35,132 nt of DNA from Bacteroidota bacterium. GTDB taxonomy: Bacteria > Bacteroidota > Bacteroidia > Chitinophagales > Saprospiraceae. Both the position numbers and the translations under genes were made by a program. This document shows positions 1 to 6,880 of the stretch, one piece after another. Below the pieces are notes generated by a model that searched no databases, was not told the origin of the DNA, and was given only the letters and a program-made list of their open reading frames with translations. Position 1 is the stretch's first letter, and each line of letters starts with the position of its first letter. Location of the stretch: assembly GCA_029781095.1 (NCBI GenBank), contig JAKOXM010000087.1:1-35132 (forward strand), written 5' to 3'.

Positions 1-2214
1 CAGCGCGAAGAAGTTGTACGTATTGAAAAGGGTGCCGAACAACTTGTTCCGCGCTTCGAGAATGCCATTGGTGTCGAACTTCAGGTTGTCCCAGGGGTTG
101 GCGTTGGCCATCATGTACCAGCGCGTGGCGTCGGCGCCGTATTCCGCGAGGGTATCGAAGGGATCCACGACGTTGCCTTTGGACTTGGACATTTTATTGC
201 CCTCCTTGTCGAGTACCAGACCGTTGGAAACCACATTTTTGTAAGCCACCGAATCGAATACCATCGTGGCTATGGCGTGCAGGGTATAAAACCAGCCGCG
301 GGTCTGGTCCACACCTTCGGCGATAAAATCAGCCGGGAAGTTTCGCTTGAAAACCTCCTGATTTTCAAAGGGATAGTGCCACTGGGCATAGGGCATGGAG
401 CCGGAATCGAACCATACGTCGATGAGGTCGAGTTCGCGGCGCATGGGTTTTCCCGAAGCCGAAACGAGGGTGACTTCGTCGATATAGGGCCGGTGCAAAT
501 CGTCAGCCAGCCGCTGGGAAAGCCCGAGTGAGCGGTTGGCTTTTCCTATTTCATTTTTTAATTGCTCCACACTTCCCACGCACAACTCTTCCTCCCCGTC
601 CTCGGTGCGCCAGATCGGCAGCGGCACGCCCCAGTAGCGGGAGCGGGAAAGGTTCCAGTCCTGCAGGTTCTCGAGCCACTGGCCGAAGCGGCCTGTGCCG
701 GTGGACGCGGGTTTCCAGTTGATGGATTTGTTCAGCTCCGCCATGCGCTCCTTGGCCGCCGATGCGCGGATAAACCACGAATCGAGCGGGTAATAAAGCA
801 CCGGCTTGTCCGTACGCCAGCAATGCGGGTACGGGTGCTTGTATTTTTCGATTTTGAAAGCCTTGTTGTCGTCTTTGAGGCGCAACGCAATGAGCAGGTC
901 GGTGGGTTTGAACTCCTTGTCCGACGTCACTTCTTTCGGATAGTACTCAGCCTTTACGTAGCGGCCGCCGAATTCGGGTACTTCCTCCACGAATTTGCCC
1001 TGCTTGTCCACAAGCGGGAAAGGCAGGTCGGGTTGTTTCGGGTTGGGCAGGCCGATAAAAGGCACGCCCGCTGCCTTGCAGGCCCGGAAGTCGTCCGCGC
1101 CGAAATAGGGGGCCGTGTGCACCACGCCTGTACCGTCTTCGGTGGTCACAAAATCGCCGGTGATGACACGGAAGCCTTTCTCTTCGAGTTCAGGGGTTAT
1201 CAGGTCGGGCATGGGTATCAACTGCTTGAAACGTACGCCTGCCAGTTCGGAGCCTTTTATATTGGTTTTCAGAACTTTATACGGCAATTTTTTATCACCC
1301 GGCTTGTAATCTTCCAGCGGCTGGTTTTCATCTTCCGGGTTGAAATAGGCGGACAAGCGATCCTGTGCCAGTATCACACTCACGGGCGCTCCTGTATACG
1401 GGCTGAGCGTTTTCACCTTGGCATAGTTGATCTCCGGGCCGACGGTGAGCGCGACGTTGCTGGGCAGGGTCCAGGGCGTGGTCGTCCAGGCAAGGATGCG
1501 GACATCTTCATCCTCATCGTGGAATAGCCATGCGAAACCGGTGTTTCGCTGTGCAGGCACTTTAAACATGGCCACGGTGGTAAAATCCGTCACCTCTTTA
1601 TATGTGCCGGGCATGTTGAGTTCGTGCGTGGAAAGGCCCGTGCCGGCTGCCGGGCTGTACGGCTGGATGGTGAAACCCTTGTACAGGAACGAATCGCCGG
1701 CTGCGGTTCTTTTGTTGTAGAGTTGCTGCAGCAGCCACCAGCACGATTCGATGTATTCGTTTTTAAAGGTGATATACGGATTGTCGAGGTCAACCCAATA
1801 GCCCATTTGGCGGGTCAGGTCGTCCCAGAGGTCTTTGTACCGCATCACCGTGCTGCGGCAGGCAGAGTTGTATTCTTCCACCGTGACTTTTTTGCCGATA
1901 TCTTCCTTGGTGATGCCAAGTTCTTTTTCAACCTGCAGTTCGATGGGCAGGCCGTGCGTGTCCCAGCCGCCCTTGCGTTCCACGCGGTGTCCTTTGAGGG
2001 TGTGGTAGCGACAAAACAGGTCTTTTACCGTGCGCGCCATCACGTGGTGGATACCGGGCTTGCCGTTTGCGGAGGGCGGTCCTTCGTAAAACACAAAAGA
2101 CTTGTCGGCGGGGCGCTGGCTCACCGATTGCTCGAATATCTTTTCGTCTTCCCAGAATTGCCGTATCTCGGCGTCGATGGATGGGAGGTGCAGGTGTTTG
2201 AATTCGCGGTACAT
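1..2214 (-). CDS. ileS: isoleucyl-tRNA synthetase, C-terminus beyond window
   Basis: Class I synthetase that charges tRNA-Ile in the cytosol. The 738 visible codons begin at the ATG 2214-2212 (MYREFKHLHLPS) and run off the left edge, so the anticodon-binding part is missing; family members of this type are usually over 1000 residues. Seen: a signature at residues 54-57 that reads G-I-H-H inside ANGKPGIHHVMAR instead of the usual H-x-G-H, the conserved GGWDTHGLP, editing-domain stretches such as LAWTTTPWTLPSN, the DSWFIR and GWFYTLHA core motifs, and NKMSKSKGN at about 673-681. The ATG follows an A/C-rich, G-poor stretch (2215-2252) typical of Bacteroidota start regions. The 250 bases upstream hold a promoter, an Ile-rich leader peptide and a terminator, suggesting regulation by charged tRNA-Ile supply. 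Identity is certain; the regulation is inferred. Confidence 0.97.
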   Translation of the reverse strand, partial: MYREFKHLHLPSIDAEIRQFWEDEKIFEQSVSQRPADKSFVFYEGPPSANGKPGIHHVMARTVKDLFCRYHTLKGHRVERKGGWDTHGLPIELQVEKELGITKEDIGKKVTVEEYNSACRSTVMRYKDLWDDLTRQMGYWVDLDNPYITFKNEYIESCWWLLQQLYNKRTAAGDSFLYKGFTIQPYSPAAGTGLSTHELNMPGTYKEVTDFTTVAMFKVPAQRNTGFAWLFHDEDEDVRILAWTTTPWTLPSNVALTVGPEINYAKVKTLSPYTGAPVSVILAQDRLSAYFNPEDENQPLEDYKPGDKKLPYKVLKTNIKGSELAGVRFKQLIPMPDLITPELEEKGFRVITGDFVTTEDGTGVVHTAPYFGADDFRACKAAGVPFIGLPNPKQPDLPFPLVDKQGKFVEEVPEFGGRYVKAEYYPKEVTSDKEFKPTDLLIALRLKDDNKAFKIEKYKHPYPHCWRTDKPVLYYPLDSWFIRASAAKERMAELNKSINWKPASTGTGRFGQWLENLQDWNLSRSRYWGVPLPIWRTEDGEEELCVGSVEQLKNEIGKANRSLGLSQRLADDLHRPYIDEVTLVSASGKPMRRELDLIDVWFDSGSMPYAQWHYPFENQEVFKRNFPADFIAEGVDQTRGWFYTLHAIATMVFDSVAYKNVVSNGLVLDKEGNKMSKSKGNVVDPFDTLAEYGADATRWYMMANANPWDNLKFDTNGILEARNKLFGTLFNTYNFFAL

Positions 2215-2345
2215 TATTGTTGTTTGTTGCTTGTTGCAGGTTGTCGGTTTTCAACGGGAGGCTACGAGGGTTCATCAAAGTCTCCATCAGGCATTTTTAA
2301 ATTCCGATGGCATCATACCATTCATTTTTACCAAAAAACCCAATC

Positions 2346-2381
2346 AAAAACCCCGGCCAGTTTGCACACTTGCCGGGGTTT
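2346..2381 (-). terminator. intrinsic terminator / ileS attenuator hairpin
   Basis: Perfect 10-bp stem AAACCCCGGC (2381-2372) and GCCGGGGTTT (2357-2348) with a 14-base loop, followed on the minus strand by a T run (2350-2346) and a second T6 tract at 2338-2333. The T tract exists only in the minus orientation, so it stops leftward transcription. It sits between the Ile-rich leader frame and ileS, and may also end read-through from the protease gene at 2578. A small CTGTT/AACAG hairpin (2397-2382) lies directly upstream of its 5' arm. Confidence 0.75.
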
Positions 2382-2407
2382 CTGTTACTCCAAACAGCCT
2401 TACCGCG

Positions 2408-2464
2408 TCAGGTGTGCACACCGGGACGAATAATAATGCTGATGGATATAATTGGATGTAACAT
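2408..2464 (-). CDS. Ile-rich leader peptide of ileS (18 aa)
   Basis: A short frame of 18 sense codons and TGA, reading M-L-H-P-I-I-S-I-S-I-I-I-R-P-G-V-H-T. Six of 18 residues are isoleucine, encoded by ATT, ATA, ATC and a run of three ATT. It starts 5 bases after a consensus -7 box, so the mRNA may be leaderless, and it ends about 27 bases before the 5' arm of a strong terminator that precedes ileS. This is the layout of a translation-dependent attenuator: with little charged tRNA-Ile the ribosome would stall on the Ile run and change folding downstream. The last codons (2424-2412) can pair with the terminator loop (2369-2357) over 12 of 13 positions, one of them a G-U. The coding sequence is seen; the function is inferred from position and composition. 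Confidence 0.65.
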   Translation of the reverse strand: MLHPIISISIIIRPGVHT

Positions 2465-2469
2465 GGCGG

Positions 2470-2505
2470 CAAAGATAGATTTTTTCAGTAAAACAAAGCG
2501 CACAA
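2470..2505 (-). promoter_or_regulatory. candidate ileS promoter, TAnnTTTG type
   Basis: On the minus strand TATCTTTG (2477 to 2470) matches the Bacteroidota -7 consensus TAnnTTTG exactly. Two TTG triplets lie upstream, at 2496-2494 (gap 16) and 2505-2503 (gap 25), just outside the usual 17-23 spacing on either side. Transcription would begin around 2465, at or one base before the ATG of the leader peptide. Confidence 0.6.
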
Positions 2506-2577
2506 GATTGAAACTTCGCGCATCAACTGTTCCCGACAAAGGAGTTGTCTTCAAAACAAGCCCGCTGTACCCGTGGT

Positions 2578-3663
2578 TCAATCCTCCACTTTCCAGGTCG
2601 CGCCGTACTCTTCCACGAGGATATTGTCGAAGTAGTCAGCCTTTTCGAACAGATTCCTGAGCATGGACTGCCCGGTTTCCTCGTTCAGATAACGGTCGTA
2701 GATCAGCAGCGACAGAATGATATCCTGGTCGTGTACGCTGAGGGTGAGCGCCTCGCTGGTGTAATTCTGGCGAAGCAGGTATTCGTACAGCGGTTTGATA
2801 TTCTCCTTCGGCAACTGACACAACACGGCGTCGGCCGACATCAGGCCGCTTTTGTCGTGGTAGGTGATGATGATCTTGGCGCTGCCCTGGCGGATTTCCC
2901 AGGCATTGGGACCGCAACGACTCAGGGCCACGTCGTGTCCGATCTTTTCGATGAGCGATTCGATGGTTTTCGGCACGCCGGAGGGTACGTATTCTTCCAC
3001 GGCTGCGGGCAGTTCCACGCGATTGCCGCAGTACGTACAAAAGTTGTTATCGACGGTTTTTTCGGTGACAATGTTCATACACGCTGTGCAGCGGCAGGCA
3101 TTGTCCGAATGAAGCGCCAGAAAACCATCGAGTGATTCCTGCAAAAAATTGACGGGCAGGGAAAAGCCGGTGTTGTCGCCGTCGCGGATCACAAAGGTAT
3201 TGATGCCCACAACCTCGCCGTCGTTGTCCACCAGCGGCCCGCCGCTGTTGCCGGGGTTGAGCGCCGCATCGATATGCAGGTACGGAATGCCGTTCATCAC
3301 CTCGCGGGTGTTGGAGACGATGCCGCTTTTTACCGAAAATTTCAGACCGAACGGGTGCCCCATCGCTGTTACGGGATCGCGTTCGCGCAGGATTTTATCC
3401 ACGCCCAGCCGCACTTCGGGCAAGTCATCGATGTCGGAAGGTCCTTCGAGAAATGCGAGGTCGTAGCGCTGGTCGGTGAAGCGCACGCGGGAAAGCCGTT
3501 TGGTGAATTTGGCTCCTTCCACCACCACGGAACGATTGCCTTCCACTACGTGGTGGTTTGTCACGATCACCCCCCTGTCGCGCAGGTAAAATCCCGTGCC
3601 CGTACTGTTGGGCGTGGCGATCTGGACAATGACATTCCGGTAAGTTTCTACAAAATCGCTCAT
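2578..3663 (-). CDS. cytosolic trypsin-like (HtrA/S1C) protease with zinc ribbon and YbjN-like tail
   Basis: Serine endopeptidase of the chymotrypsin/HtrA fold, 361 aa. The triad is visible as H38 (VTNHHVV), D68 (RYDLAFLEG) and S140 (NPGNSGGPLVD). There is no signal peptide, so unlike DegP/DegQ it should act in the cytoplasm. After the protease domain (about 1-180) come paired cysteines C192-x2-C195 and C209-x2-C212, which look like a small zinc ribbon, then about 140 residues resembling the YbjN/CesT-type chaperone fold (fold assignment tentative). No PDZ domain is visible. The start at 3663 gives a complete protease N-terminus. Its stop is 114 bases upstream of the predicted ileS leader promoter. 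Substrate unknown; the tail may recruit clients or regulators. Confidence 0.85.
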   Translation of the reverse strand: MSDFVETYRNVIVQIATPNSTGTGFYLRDRGVIVTNHHVVEGNRSVVVEGAKFTKRLSRVRFTDQRYDLAFLEGPSDIDDLPEVRLGVDKILRERDPVTAMGHPFGLKFSVKSGIVSNTREVMNGIPYLHIDAALNPGNSGGPLVDNDGEVVGINTFVIRDGDNTGFSLPVNFLQESLDGFLALHSDNACRCTACMNIVTEKTVDNNFCTYCGNRVELPAAVEEYVPSGVPKTIESLIEKIGHDVALSRCGPNAWEIRQGSAKIIITYHDKSGLMSADAVLCQLPKENIKPLYEYLLRQNYTSEALTLSVHDQDIILSLLIYDRYLNEETGQSMLRNLFEKADYFDNILVEEYGATWKVED

Positions 3664-3675
3664 TGTGCGGGTGTG

Positions 3676-3723
3676 GTTGAAGCGGGTTGAGAAGGTTGAG
3701 AGGGTTTAAAAGGGTTGGGAGAG
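3676..3723 (+). repeat. GGTTGAGA-type purine-rich tandem tract
   Basis: Degenerate iterations of GGTTGA / GGTTGAGA / GGTTTAAAA / GGTTGGGAG directly upstream of the protease start. A related tract with the same words lies at 20974-21060 on the other side of the window, and CATCTCAACC at 3946-3955 echoes it in reverse. It looks like a dispersed low-complexity intergenic repeat; no function can be assigned. Confidence 0.5.
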
Positions 3724-3779
3724 GGACAGACTGTAAGAAGGGAGAGTTTAAAAATCTGTTTCTGTCTTCTGCTTCCGCG

Positions 3780-3878
3780 CCCTACCCCTGAAGGGGGGTA
3801 TATCACAGAAATCTAATAATTGTTTTATTTTCAACAAATTAAGCATTCAACGAAATGTACTCCCCTTCAGCGGCAGGG
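3780..3878. repeat. REP-like pair of inverted palindromic units
   Basis: Two 24-bp arms, 3780-3803 and 3855-3878, are inverted copies matching at 20 of 24 positions and separated by 51 bp of AT-rich DNA. Each arm also holds its own small palindrome (CCCCTGAAGGGG in the left arm, CCCCTTCAGCGGCAGGGG in the right). This is the layout of a bacterial interspersed REP pair or a tiny non-autonomous element. It lies in the gap between the dioxygenase stop and the protease start, so it may also terminate the upstream operon. Confidence 0.6.
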
Positions 3879-3954
3879 GGCAAAAAAGGAGAATTGACAC
3901 AGTTTTCTGAACGCCCTCTGTAAGAAGAATCCTCAGCAACCAACCCATCTCAAC

Positions 3955-4473
3955 CTAATTTCCTGGCATCACCGTACCGCATTTTTTGCAGGTGCGGGCA
4001 TTTTCATCATCCATAAACTCCCCGATGGCCTGTTTGATCTGGGTACCGATATCCTTGAGTGGGAAGCCTGCCTCGTGCAATTTGGCGCCGCAATTGTCGC
4101 AAAACCACAACAATTTATCAACCTCCCCGGGATTACGGCGGCGTTCGAGCACGAGCCCGACCGTGCCGGCGGGGCGTTGCGGCGAATGGGGTATCCGCGG
4201 CGGCAACAGGAACATCTCGCCTTCGCGGATGTCGATGGTTTCCGGCTTGCCGTCATCATTGATGATCTTGACCTGTATATCGCCTTCCAGCTGGTAAAAA
4301 AGTTCTTCGCCTTCTTCCCAGTGGTAGTCTTTGCGGCCGTTGGGGCCTCCCACGATCATGACGATGAAATCCTCATTATCGATGTAAATTTGTTTGTTTC
4401 CTACCGGCGGCTTGAGCAGGTGGCGATTTTCTTCGATCCAGGTCTGGAGGTTGAACGGTTTGGCAATTCCCAT
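3955..4473 (-). CDS. nbaC: 3-hydroxyanthranilate 3,4-dioxygenase
   Basis: Non-haem Fe(II) extradiol dioxygenase that opens 3-hydroxyanthranilate to 2-amino-3-carboxymuconate semialdehyde in the kynurenine route (tryptophan degradation or NAD synthesis). Length 172 aa is typical of the bacterial form. Seen: a cupin core with metal ligands H51 and E57 (YHWEEGEELFY) and H96 (PPRIPHSPQRP), substrate-binding arginines R47 and about R100, E110, and the bacterial rubredoxin-like second iron site C125-x2-C128 and C162-x2-C165 near the C-terminus. It is the last gene of a tight operon, 12 bases after the EamA transporter. No other kynurenine genes are in view, so the pathway context is inferred from family knowledge. 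Confidence 0.93.
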   Translation of the reverse strand: MGIAKPFNLQTWIEENRHLLKPPVGNKQIYIDNEDFIVMIVGGPNGRKDYHWEEGEELFYQLEGDIQVKIINDDGKPETIDIREGEMFLLPPRIPHSPQRPAGTVGLVLERRRNPGEVDKLLWFCDNCGAKLHEAGFPLKDIGTQIKQAIGEFMDDENARTCKKCGTVMPGN

Positions 4474-4485
4474 GACACATTTTTT

Positions 4486-5346
4486 TTACAATGACAAAAG
4501 TACAATTCCTGCCAGAATCAACAGCGATCCGATCAGGCGCGGGCGGAAATTTTCTTCGGTCAGCAGTTTTGCCCCGAAAATAACGCCAAAAACGATGCTG
4601 ATTTCCCGCATCGGAGCGACATAATGCACGGGAGCGGTTTTCATCGCGTACAATACCAGGATAAAGGCAAAAGGGCTTATTGCTCCAATAGCCAGTATTT
4701 TCCAGCGATGCGCCGACCAAAGCGCGCGCACTTCGGGCCAGTTTTTCCAGGCCACCGGCGCCAGCACGGCAACCCGCAGCGGGTGCGAGGAATATTCGAT
4801 CAGAATCGGCGCCAGCGCGCGGTTTTTTACGGCAAACCCGTCCCAGACAGTGTAGCACGCAATTAATATACCGGTGAAAATACCGTAAAAAATACCTGCC
4901 CGGCGTTTATTCGCGTCTGCGGAACGCTGTGCAATACCCGCAACAAGCAGCACCCCGGCGACTACGGTGGCAAGTCCTGCGAGAGACCATACGGTCACGG
5001 ATTCACGTAAAAACAGCACAGCGCCAAAAGTGGAAAAAACGGGGCCGCTTCCACGTGCCAGCGGATACACTACCGACAGGTCGCTGGTACGATAGCCCTG
5101 TTGCAGCACCAGAAAATAAAGCAGGTGCAACAGACCCGTAACGAAAAGGATCACCACGTTTTCCTGCGTCCAGTCAAACCCGAAAAATGAAACATAGATG
5201 ACCGCCCCGGGCAACAGGATGACCGACATCACAGCAGCGAGCAGCCAGACAAAGGTGGCGCCGCTGGGCACTGTTTTGGCGAGATAATTCCAGTAGGCGT
5301 GCAAAAAGCCGGAAAAAAGAACCAGTAAAAGGACCGGAGTCGTCAT
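4486..5346 (-). CDS. EamA/DMT-family membrane transporter
   Basis: 286-aa integral membrane protein with about ten hydrophobic segments in the two-fold EamA repeat layout of the drug/metabolite transporter superfamily. Each half ends in a DMT-like stretch (VVYPLARGSGPVFSTFGAVL in the first half; APMREISIVFGVIFGAKLL in the second). The start ATG 5346-5344 lies two bases after the cupin stop, and the stop is 12 bases before nbaC, so the three genes are almost certainly co-transcribed and possibly translationally coupled. The substrate cannot be read from sequence; the neighbouring dioxygenase suggests an amino acid or aromatic metabolite, which is inference only. Confidence 0.85.
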   Translation of the reverse strand: MTTPVLLLVLFSGFLHAYWNYLAKTVPSGATFVWLLAAVMSVILLPGAVIYVSFFGFDWTQENVVILFVTGLLHLLYFLVLQQGYRTSDLSVVYPLARGSGPVFSTFGAVLFLRESVTVWSLAGLATVVAGVLLVAGIAQRSADANKRRAGIFYGIFTGILIACYTVWDGFAVKNRALAPILIEYSSHPLRVAVLAPVAWKNWPEVRALWSAHRWKILAIGAISPFAFILVLYAMKTAPVHYVAPMREISIVFGVIFGAKLLTEENFRPRLIGSLLILAGIVLLSL

Positions 5347-5348
5347 GG

Positions 5349-5693
5349 TTACCGTACGGCGTAGGCCACTTTGCCGCTCCTGAAATCTTCCCGGACGGGA
5401 TTAAACACATCAATTATACGGCATCGGGTGTGCGCCTTGCCGGAATGTGGGGCATTGGAAGGAATAGCGAACACATCGCCTGCTTCGAGCGTGTGCGATT
5501 GCCCGCCGACGATCAGTTCGAATCGCCCTTCCAGGAGGTTGAGCACCTGTTCGTGCACGTGCGCATGCTCGGGCAGGTCGGCGCCTTCATCCACGTCCAC
5601 ATAAGCGATGGTCATGCATTCCGTGTGGATCATGCGGGCGTTGAAACCTTTTGAAATGATGAAGGGTGCGAGCTCGGATGTTTTGTACTTCAT
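5349..5693 (-). CDS. small cupin-domain protein
   Basis: 114-aa single-domain cupin. Seen: a metal-site pattern E-H-A-H-V-H-E-Q in motif 1 (LPEHAHVHEQVLNLLEGRFEL) and a motif 2 region with PSNAPHSGKAH, plus the usual G-x5-P turn (GDVFAIPSNAP). Such stand-alone cupins can be isomerases, dioxygenases or ligand sensors. It is the first gene of the cupin/EamA/nbaC unit and reads into the transporter with a two-base gap. No TAnnTTTG box was found in the short space upstream, which is occupied by a large inverted repeat. Confidence 0.85.
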   Translation of the reverse strand: MKYKTSELAPFIISKGFNARMIHTECMTIAYVDVDEGADLPEHAHVHEQVLNLLEGRFELIVGGQSHTLEAGDVFAIPSNAPHSGKAHTRCRIIDVFNPVREDFRSGKVAYAVR

Positions 5694-5729
5694 GGCTTGA
5701 ATTTTATTTAAATGACTTTGCCGCGTATT

Positions 5730-5800
5730 GGGACGCTGATGACACAGATTTGACTGATTTTCACAGTGCTAATCAGTCAAATCTGTGTCATCAGTGTCCC
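5730..5800. repeat. 30-bp inverted repeat (29/30) with 11-base loop
   Basis: Arms 5730-5759 and 5771-5800 are reverse complements with a single mismatch. The sequence contains words such as CTGATGACACAGATTTGACT that look like a dispersed intergenic repeat. It lies 33 bases downstream of the epimerase stop and 36 bases upstream of the cupin start. It could fold as a long hairpin in RNA and act as a terminator or mRNA-stabilising element, but no T tract follows on either strand. Confidence 0.8.
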
Positions 5801-5833
5801 ATTCGCTCTCAAGTTGAAAAACTGGCCCCCGGA

Positions 5834-6808
5834 TCACATCCCCAGCAATTTCATCTCGTACCGCACGGTTTCCGGCCAGCCCTCTTCCAGTGGTCGCGGA
5901 TTGTAGCCGAGTTCCTGTTTGGCTTTGGAATTGTCGCCCAGATAGGTGACTCCGCTCACGACGCGCAGACCTTCCGATGTATAATCTGCGGGGACGGGAA
6001 TAAATTTTTCCAAAACCCCCATTACAGGCGCCATCATGCGCATCAAACCCGCCGGCACCACCTGTGGCATTCGTTTGCGGCTGACCCTGGCCGCCATCTC
6101 TATGGCTTCCACCAATGTATGCGGCTGGCCGGCAATGATATAACATTCGCCGGTCCGGCCTTTTTCCATAGCCGCAAGGTGCGCCCGGGCAATGTCGTCG
6201 ACATGCGCCCAGCAAAAAGCCGAGCGGCTCGGGATAGCAGGCAGCCTGCCCTGAAGCAGTTTGATAAGGTTCTCGCGAACGCTGCTGTTATCGCCGGGGC
6301 CATAGATCAGGCCGGGCATGACGACGACGAGCGGAAGGCCTGCTTCCATGAATTCGAGAGCGATGTTGTGGGCGACGGCTTTGGTGCGATCGTATTCGCT
6401 GATATGCGGACCGTGATAATGGTAATGCTCGTCGGGTATGGCGCCGCGGGTATCGGAAAAAACAGCCAGCGTACTGGTATATACTCCTTTGGGAATACCC
6501 AGATCCCGCATAAGCGTCAGCACATTGCGCGTTCCTTCGATGTTGATTTTATGGCCCTCGCTTTTGTCGCGGGTACCGATTTTGTACCAGCCGGCTACGT
6601 GAAATACCCCGTCGCAGCCCTGCATGGGCACACGCATGGAATCGGGTTCGGTAATATCGCCGGGGGCCAGGGTCACGCCTGCGGCGGCCAGATCCGAGGC
6701 CTTGGAAGGGTTGCGCACGAGAGCCACGACTTCATGGCCATTTTCCCGGAGCAGGCGGGCCAGGTGGCCGCCAACAAAGCCGGTAGCGCCGGTAAGGAAG
6801 TATTTCAT
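5834..6808 (-). CDS. NAD(P)-dependent epimerase/reductase (extended SDR)
   Basis: 324-aa extended short-chain dehydrogenase resembling dihydroflavonol-4-reductase and hopanoid-associated sugar epimerases. Seen: the Rossmann glycine motif TGATGFVGGHLAR at residues 7-19, GDITEPDSM (adenine-binding loop), FHVAGWYKIG, a catalytic serine region YTSTLAVF, and the Tyr-x3-Lys pair in SEYDRTKAVA. Soluble. It is 72 bases downstream of the dihydroorotate-dehydrogenase-like gene and may be the last member of the PFOR operon; a near-consensus -7 box TATCTTTC (6840-6833, one mismatch) could give it its own promoter. The substrate is not evident. Confidence 0.85.
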   Translation of the reverse strand: MKYFLTGATGFVGGHLARLLRENGHEVVALVRNPSKASDLAAAGVTLAPGDITEPDSMRVPMQGCDGVFHVAGWYKIGTRDKSEGHKINIEGTRNVLTLMRDLGIPKGVYTSTLAVFSDTRGAIPDEHYHYHGPHISEYDRTKAVAHNIALEFMEAGLPLVVVMPGLIYGPGDNSSVRENLIKLLQGRLPAIPSRSAFCWAHVDDIARAHLAAMEKGRTGECYIIAGQPHTLVEAIEMAARVSRKRMPQVVPAGLMRMMAPVMGVLEKFIPVPADYTSEGLRVVSGVTYLGDNSKAKQELGYNPRPLEEGWPETVRYEMKLLGM

Positions 6809-6880
6809 CTGCTGGTATTTGACAATTTGGCCGAAAGATACCCCTTCTGTTTAATTGAAGCCGGCCACAATTGATCTCAT

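Noticed and set aside
403-417. tRNA T-arm-like GGTTCGATTCC on the minus strand
   Set aside because: It lies in the ileS coding frame and no acceptor or anticodon stem fits around it.
5694-5729. Promoter for the cupin operon
   Set aside because: No TAnnTTTG match within two mismatches at a sensible distance.
6833-6840. TATCTTTC as promoter of the SDR at 5834-6808
   Set aside because: One mismatch in the most conserved part and no TTG at 17-23 bases; mentioned only as a possibility.
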